From the NCBI GenBank assembly GCA_903901875.1, contig CAIUSO010000061.1, positions 1 through 52,462 on the forward strand: a stretch of DNA of 52,462 bases, in the 5' to 3' direction. A model generated the notes under the pieces. That model was not told the origin of the DNA. It did no database searches and worked only from the letters and a program-made list of their open reading frames with translations. This DNA is from an uncultured Geobacteraceae bacterium. Its GTDB lineage: Bacteria > Desulfobacterota > Desulfuromonadia > Geobacterales > Pseudopelobacteraceae. Made by a program: the position numbers and the translations under genes. Positions 50,585 to 52,462 of the stretch are shown in pieces. Positions within the stretch are counted from its first letter, which is position 1. Every line of letters starts with the position of its first letter.

Positions 50585-52462
50585 CTACTGACACTGAAAC
50601 TTCAACGACGTCGGCGTTGTCGTATGAATGAAATATCCCTTATTTTTCTGCATACTCTTCAAGGTATTGAACGGTGAGCCGGTTACATACACTTTACCCG
50701 CTTCATCAACCACCACATCATACTGGCCGCTTATACAGCTGAAGCCGATGGCCGGAGTTGCTCCGTCGGTTCCCCAGTAGCCTATCTGGGTCCACCCCAG
50801 GTTCAATGGCAGCTGATCCGTGGCAGCAAGGGGAGAACCGGGGACGGTCACCGTCTTGGCGGCCGGGGCGTACAACCAGTACCCTTTGCCGGGCAGCAGT
50901 TTTTTCAAGGTGTTGAACGGTGAACCGGGGGTATAGACGACACCGTCGGGCCCGACAGCCACTATGGCTTCGGTTGTGGTAAAGCCCATGGTGCCGAAGA
51001 CATCGGATATCAACTTGCTCCCCACACTGCTCATGACACCACCACTAATCAGATCGCTGGCCTGCGGTGCGGTTACTCCTTCGTAGTACCCCTGCTTTGT
51101 TGTCCAGCCAAACATATTCCAGCCCGCTTTCAAAGGCATCTGAATGCCGGTCTCCACAGTCACATCCATCAGTACCATGCTGTTGGCGGCAAAGGACAGG
51201 GGCCCTTGATAATTGGTATAGCCGGAAGAACTCTGCTGCGGCGTCAACTGCAGTACCGAAGGCGTGGTGTATTCCTGCTGTACGGTGCCATCCCAGACCC
51301 GAATCGTCAGTTTTTCACCACCGGTGGCACCTTCGTCCACGGTTGCTGTGGAAGAAACGTCGCCATTTACGGCCATGTCGCCGTATTGCCCACTGGTCTG
51401 TACGTAGGAATAGCCGACAACGGTTCCGGCGCTGTCATAGGCGGCTATTTCGTCGCAACTATTGGCAGCTCTGCCGTTTATGGTCAGGTTGCCGGCAAGG
51501 TGCATTATTGTTGGTGAGGTGCCGCCGGGGAGTTGGGTCCAGTGGCGGGTGCCGCAGGTTGAGGTAGGTGCTGTTATTACCATCGTACCGGTGGTGCTTC
51601 CCTGGTAGTTGGTGTCGGTTATGGTGGCGACGATTGCGTAGCTGCCGACTGCTGAGGGAGCGGTGCTGCTGCCGTTGTAGGTGATGGCTGTGGTGAGGCC
51701 GGCAGGAGTGGTGGTTGCGGTCACAGACTTACTACTGTTGTCAAAGGCCCGGTTGAGGGAACTGTTGACCAGATTAATTATAGCTGCCCCCTTGTTGACA
51801 ATAATGTTTTTTTGCACATCACTCGCCGCTGAATAATTGGTATTGCCGGCTTGCGTCGCTTTAATAGTTATGGTGCCTGCACCGTTTATGGTCAGGACGT
51901 TGTTGACAAGGGTGGCCGGGCCGCCTACCAGAGCAAGAGAGACCGGCAGTGCCGAGGTGGCACTGGCAGAAAGGCTTATGGCACTGTCACCGAAGGTAGC
52001 TGTTGCCGGAGGAGAAAAAGTGATGGTCTGGCTGACGAGAATCAGAGTCCACTTCGCATAGAGCGTGACGTTCGCCGATCCCATGGCAAAGGTTGACGCC
52101 ACGCTGTAACTGGTGCCGCTGCCATCGGCGGCACTGTTCCAGCCACCAAAGGTGTAGCCGGTTTTGCTCAGGGTGCCGCTGTTGCCAAGCAGTGTCACGC
52201 TTGCGCCTTGCAGATAGGCAGTAACATCAGTCGGCACGGTTCCGCCGCTGCTGCCGTTGCCGTTGTAGGTTACCGTGTAGGTAGGAAGCGGAGTCCACTT
52301 CGCGTAGAGCGTGACGCTGGCCGATCCCATGCTGAAGGTTGACCCCACGTTGTAACTGGTGCCGCTGCCATCGGCAGCACTGTTCCAACCGGCAAAGGTG
52401 TAGCCGGTTTTGCTCAGGGAGCCGCTGTTGCCGAGCAATGTCACGCTTGCGCCTTGCAGATA
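50585..52462 (-). CDS. Large surface or exported protein with InlB-type repeats (partial; 5' end outside window)
   Basis: The frame is open to the right edge; about 625 residues are seen from the C-terminal end. Order from the edge: two Listeria-Bacteroides (InlB B-type) repeats of 82 residues (YTFAGWNSAADGSG, TLYAKWT, TYTVTYNGNGSSGGTVP), an Ig-like region about 145-300 (ATFGDSAISLSASA, NTNYSAASDVQKNIIV, NRAFDNSSKSVTATTTPAGL, MBG-like), and a C-terminal region with two copies of a module (GSPFNTLKKLLPGKGYWLY and GSPFNTLKSMQKNKGYFIH, each preceded by a GWN- or GWT-like strand), ending LKFQCQ. Such proteins are usually adhesins or surface fibres. No anchor such as LPXTG is seen at the end. Confidence 0.85.
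   Translation of the reverse strand, partial: YLQGASVTLLGNSGSLSKTGYTFAGWNSAADGSGTSYNVGSTFSMGSASVTLYAKWTPLPTYTVTYNGNGSSGGTVPTDVTAYLQGASVTLLGNSGTLSKTGYTFGGWNSAADGSGTSYSVASTFAMGSANVTLYAKWTLILVSQTITFSPPATATFGDSAISLSASATSALPVSLALVGGPATLVNNVLTINGAGTITIKATQAGNTNYSAASDVQKNIIVNKGAAIINLVNSSLNRAFDNSSKSVTATTTPAGLTTAITYNGSSTAPSAVGSYAIVATITDTNYQGSTTGTMVITAPTSTCGTRHWTQLPGGTSPTIMHLAGNLTINGRAANSCDEIAAYDSAGTVVGYSYVQTSGQYGDMAVNGDVSSTATVDEGATGGEKLTIRVWDGTVQQEYTTPSVLQLTPQQSSSGYTNYQGPLSFAANSMVLMDVTVETGIQMPLKAGWNMFGWTTKQGYYEGVTAPQASDLISGGVMSSVGSKLISDVFGTMGFTTTEAIVAVGPDGVVYTPGSPFNTLKKLLPGKGYWLYAPAAKTVTVPGSPLAATDQLPLNLGWTQIGYWGTDGATPAIGFSCISGQYDVVVDEAGKVYVTGSPFNTLKSMQKNKGYFIHTTTPTSLKFQCQ
51971..52462 (-). repeat. 246-bp direct repeats in the surface protein gene
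   Basis: The word GCGCCTTGCAGATA ends at 52216 and again at 52462, spacing 246 bp (82 codons). Between them the two units are nearly identical at DNA level through the AAAGGTGTAGCCGGTTTTGC stretch. More units may lie beyond the edge. Confidence 0.85.

Overview
The window reads as a chromosomal piece of a delta-proteobacterial, Geobacter/Pelobacter-like organism (Desulfuromonadia). The reasons are indirect but agree: a DHH-CBS-poly(A)-polymerase fusion of the kind known from that group, futalosine-type menaquinone genes, FolE2 in place of FolE, very many two-component and chemoreceptor genes, PilZ/HD-GYP c-di-GMP proteins, and fairly GC-rich coding DNA broken by AT-rich gaps. This is inference from gene content; no rRNA or other species marker is present.

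Layout. 1-5.1 kb: the tail of an Hpt-containing kinase, a TonB-dependent receptor translationally coupled to a YfiR-like periplasmic protein, and a convergent hybrid histidine kinase. 5.1-5.6 kb: a gap with a REP/MITE-like repeat. 5.6-8.5 kb: two small exported coiled-coil proteins, a ParA-like ATPase with an altered Walker A and a DUF697 membrane protein. 8.5-10 kb: folK, a YHS protein and transaldolase. 10-17.5 kb: six consecutive signalling genes, most overlapping, including two tandem sensor kinases with matching kinase cores but different sensors. 17.7-23.5 kb: glgA followed with almost no gaps by ubiD-, ubiA- and ubiX-like genes (probable late menaquinone steps) and a GT2 glycosyltransferase.

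23.5-31 kb: greB and a periplasmic FKBP, then rightward glcD, a small membrane protein, maf and yggS, then a decayed ATPase gene meeting the leftward operon engB-folE2-GT-mqnB tail to tail. 31-37.3 kb: an ankyrin protein, the panB-panC-panD operon, a PilZ-chemoreceptor pair and class II aldolase. 37.3-38 kb: a decayed region with a possible GNAT remnant. 38-47.3 kb: gluQ, ppnP, a small exported protein, the DHH-CBS-PAP tRNA nucleotidyltransferase, glycogen phosphorylase, an aminotransferase and cheD. 47.3-52.5 kb: an HD-GYP protein, a gap with a YgjP-metallopeptidase remnant and copies of a 20-bp palindrome, an Rpn-family nuclease with a heptad-repeat tail, and the end of a large repeat-bearing surface protein that leaves the window.

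The themes are sensing (at least 9 signalling proteins), glycogen turnover (glgA, glgP), central carbon (transaldolase, fba, glcD) and cofactors (folate, pantothenate, menaquinone). No tRNA, rRNA, CRISPR array or intact insertion sequence was seen. The least ordinary items are the ParA/DUF697 cluster, the duplicated kinase cassette, the three gene remnants and the repeat-bearing surface protein.
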